From: Serilophus lunatus
Taxonomy: Eukaryota > Chordata > Aves > Passeriformes > Eurylaimidae
Direction: 5' to 3'
Assembly (NCBI GenBank): GCA_013399895.1
Contig: VXBA01001332.1
Span: 1-64,000 of the forward strand
Length of the DNA: 64,000 nucleotides
This document shows, piece after piece, positions 61,201 to 64,000 of the stretch (position 1 is its first letter; each line of letters starts with the position of its first letter). The position numbers and the translations under genes were made by a program. Under the pieces are notes generated by a model. That model saw only the letters and a list, made by a program, of their open reading frames with translations. It did not search any database and was not told the DNA's origin.

Positions 61201-64000
61201 TTTGGAAACATCAAAAAAACCTCAAAGCTTCCCTAAAATGAAATGAATCTATTAAGTGCATCGGGAAGGACCAATTTTCATATCTTATTATTTTCAGAAG
61301 CTGTATTAAAGACAGGAAAAACTTCAATAGCCACACTATTGAAATGCTCTGGAGTTCCTCTTAAGAGCTGAGATGCCAACACAGCTCTTCTCCAGCCTTT
61401 TCAGAGCACTAAGGAAGAGCAGATCCTCTCATCACCCACCTACCAGGCCTTAACCAAGCTACAAGCAGATCTGAGACAGAAAGTCTTCCTTGCTAGCCAG
61501 GAGGCTTGATGGAGGGTGCAAGTAAAGAGCACTTCAAAATTGAGACTGACTTCAAAGAGCCCTGCTGGGGGCATGCACCTGCAGCTTTTTGTATTTTCTT
61601 GTTATGTTTGCCTGTTTATCATTGAATTATTATTTCAGCCAGATTGGCACAACAAAATCTTTAAAGGATCTTAGGCTGAAAAGACTTCAGCTTGCAAACA
61701 TAAAAAAGTAAAAACATAATCTTTCACGAAGAAAACTTTGATACATCCTAAAACCCCCATATTTTCAGAGGTAGTTACATATTCAAACTTTTTTCCTTCC
61801 TGTGGGCTTTTCAAGACTTAATAAATCTATGAGCTCTTACTGACCAGGCACAGCAGGTGCATCTTGCTGGAATCCAGGATGAGAAGACTGGCTCTGAAAT
61901 CCTGCTACTGCTGGAGCATCATGCACAGGGTTACACAGGAAAGTCTTCTTCTCATACATCTTAAGTCTAGGAAGCTCTAATCATAGAAACATCTATCTGC
62001 AAAATTTTCCACCAGCCTAATTCTCAGTGAATCAGTGAAACTTCCAGACTTGTCTCAACCTCATTATATTCCAAAATCTAAATTGAAATATGCAAAAAGC
62101 TTTCTTGGCTCTCTGCCCATCCTTGTTATATAGCCTCCATTACCAATGAATTAGAGTGCTTCAAAATTTTAACATATTTTTGCTCATGGTGCCCCACTGG
62201 GATGGAGAAATGTAGATTTCTTTGTTTTATAGACTGGAATTTGAGACAGAGAGAGACAGAGAGAGACCAAATTGTTTGATCAATCAAAGAATACAGGACC
62301 CAAAAGGACTATACTCCAAAACTGAGACCCTCAACCTGTAATGATCTACTCAGTTCTTAGGCAAAAGTTTGTCCTAAACGCTTGGCATCATCTTCATACC
62401 CTTTGTATATCAGACAGCTGGAAAGATCACCCATCAGAAAGTCAATGCCCAAGAGAGAAAAGAAATCAGATACCCTGAAAATATGAAAGCAAGTCAGGCC
62501 AGAGAATCCTGGTTAAAGCAATGAGGCCCACCCACATTATTTATCATAAAAAATGAGCCTTTCTGGAACATGTAGAGATCTCCAGACTCTTTCCTTTGGC
62601 ATTGCCTTGGCAGTACCCAGACCAGCATGAGTTTATTGGAATATTTTAAACTTTCCTTGCCTTCTCAGACACTTAGTGAGAAAAAGTAATAGAAAGTTAT
62701 AGCTAAAAGAGATATTATGTGGCTGTGTGACTGTCACATAATGGAACACTCTCTCTGAGTAATTGTGTAATGAGCAATTTTGTGGGTTTTATTGAATAAC
62801 TCAAGAAAATTTAAACCTCCATAAAGGGATAGTGAAAATAAAAAATAACTCTGTTACAGGAAGACACATCCTAACATAAAGGATGGTAGAGGCACAACAT
62901 TTATGAATATATTTAAATGTCAACTTTTTCAGAAAACATTGCAACATTTTAAAAGGAATAGCTTTAGTTCAGATAGCCCAATTATTTATTTCATAGCACA
63001 CAAGTTCTGAATGTTGTGAATGTGTGATATGTAGCTGCATTCAGTATATCAGTGCTATACAAAACCTAATGGAAAAAAATTCTGTTCTAAAAAATATTCC
63101 TAGCCACATAACATAACGTGATAAAGGATCAAATCTGTCTCCTTGGCACTGTACCTACATGTATATCTCCTACCTCCACTCATACACATACCACTTTAAA
63201 AATCAGATAGATTTTTTGCACAAGATGCTCCTGATTGAGGGCTCTTGCAGAGCCATACCAGGGTATCAGTGTCACCTAGAGACAAAACATAAAAGTTACA
63301 TATAGTTGTTAGTTTTGTTTGTTTGTTGGGTTTCTTCTTTGTTTGTTTTTAAGGGGAGCATCAGCCATTTACCCCCGTCTATCCAATCACTGTGGCAGAT
63401 CTGGAGAGCTGATCTTGGCCCTCAGCCTCCCAGCCCTCTTAGACAAGCACTAATAGAAGGTATTAAACATGCCACTGAAGGCAAAAGCACTGAAAACACA
63501 CCCTGAGACCGTTTCCAAATTTAGGAACTGTTCAGTTCTCTAATTTATTTTTGTTCCTTTAGTTTTCCCTTCTAAAGGTAACATTGACATCACACCTTTC
63601 TCAGAGTGAGGATTTTTTGGATACTGCTATCGTTAATCTTGCTGGGAAGAAGACCCCAAGCAAACAATGACGAGCATAATTCAGTTTGGTTCTCACAAAA
63701 AACATACACAGTGGCAGAGAGCCAGCTTCTGATCTCATTTACTCTGGGGCAAAGCCATGGCAACGGCTCTGCTGAAGCACCAGAGCCTCTCCTGCCGTGT
63801 GAGAGATGGGCAGCCAGCACAGCCTCCCTGGACAGGGGTTTGCAATGTGATGCAGACAGCCGATCTCAGTAAATAGGAAAGATCTAGACTGGTAGAGCAG
63901 CAACATGATTATACATTGCAAAGAGATTTTCCCATCTCATTCAGGCATCATTTAGGCATATTACTGTTAAGCTTTTCAAGTAAATTCTAGAAAACTCAGG
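52300..64000. other. Intergenic noncoding DNA, right end of window
   Basis: I recognise no gene here. Open frames stay below 180 codons and encode nothing familiar; the longest (58273-58803, plus) is opposed by a 150-codon minus frame over the same DNA. Small features include a (GA)n run near 54640, an (ACAGAGAG)n run near 62245 and a TTTG-rich run near 63313. Confidence 0.7.
62243..62267. repeat. (GAGACAGA)n microsatellite
   Basis: Three GAGACAGA-like units in tandem within AT-rich DNA. Confidence 0.85.

Overview
This window looks like ordinary nuclear DNA from a bird. Three things point that way: a recognisable 3' end of a CR1 LINE on the plus strand at the left edge, very low repeat content (two short CR1 relics in 64 kb), and a single vertebrate neuroendocrine gene whose protein is SCG2-like throughout. 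CR1 also occurs in crocodilians and turtles, so 'bird' is an inference from repeat scarcity and the protein, not a proof. Two single N bases (35171 and 35293) sit in a difficult low-complexity stretch.

Layout: positions 1-179 are a CR1 tail. About 180-34700 is noncoding. It holds one small CpG-rich patch (8655-8850), a cyclic-AMP response element next to an AP-1 site (9700-9722), a few simple repeats and a four-copy 20-bp minisatellite (30851-30930). At 34727-35690 several low-complexity blocks follow one another: an eight-unit ~30-bp minisatellite, a long pyrimidine tract, CpG-rich DNA, an (AGCG)8 run and a (TA)n tract. This is the best candidate for the SCG2 promoter and noncoding first exon. 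An inferred intron follows, ending at a strong splice acceptor (AG at 38440-38441). The complete secretogranin II coding sequence lies in one exon (38456-40333), and its 3' UTR has AATAAA signals at 40604, 40705 and 40712. From about 40740 to the end I recognise no gene. That half holds a CR1 relic, small tandem repeats, a perfect hairpin at 51253-51280 and an unexplained open frame of about 266 codons (51474-52274).

The one supported gene encodes an acidic secretory-granule prohormone. Its signal peptide, dibasic cleavage sites and peptide blocks (secretoneurin, EM66-like, manserin-like, C-terminal AMENM) are all intact, so it should be functional. In mammals SCG2 lies between KCNE4 and AP1S3 with long noncoding flanks, which fits the emptiness here; I saw no exon of either neighbour. 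I found no novel multi-gene system. The items most worth a second look are the repeat-packed putative promoter, the distal CpG patch with CRE/AP-1, and the unexplained ORF downstream.
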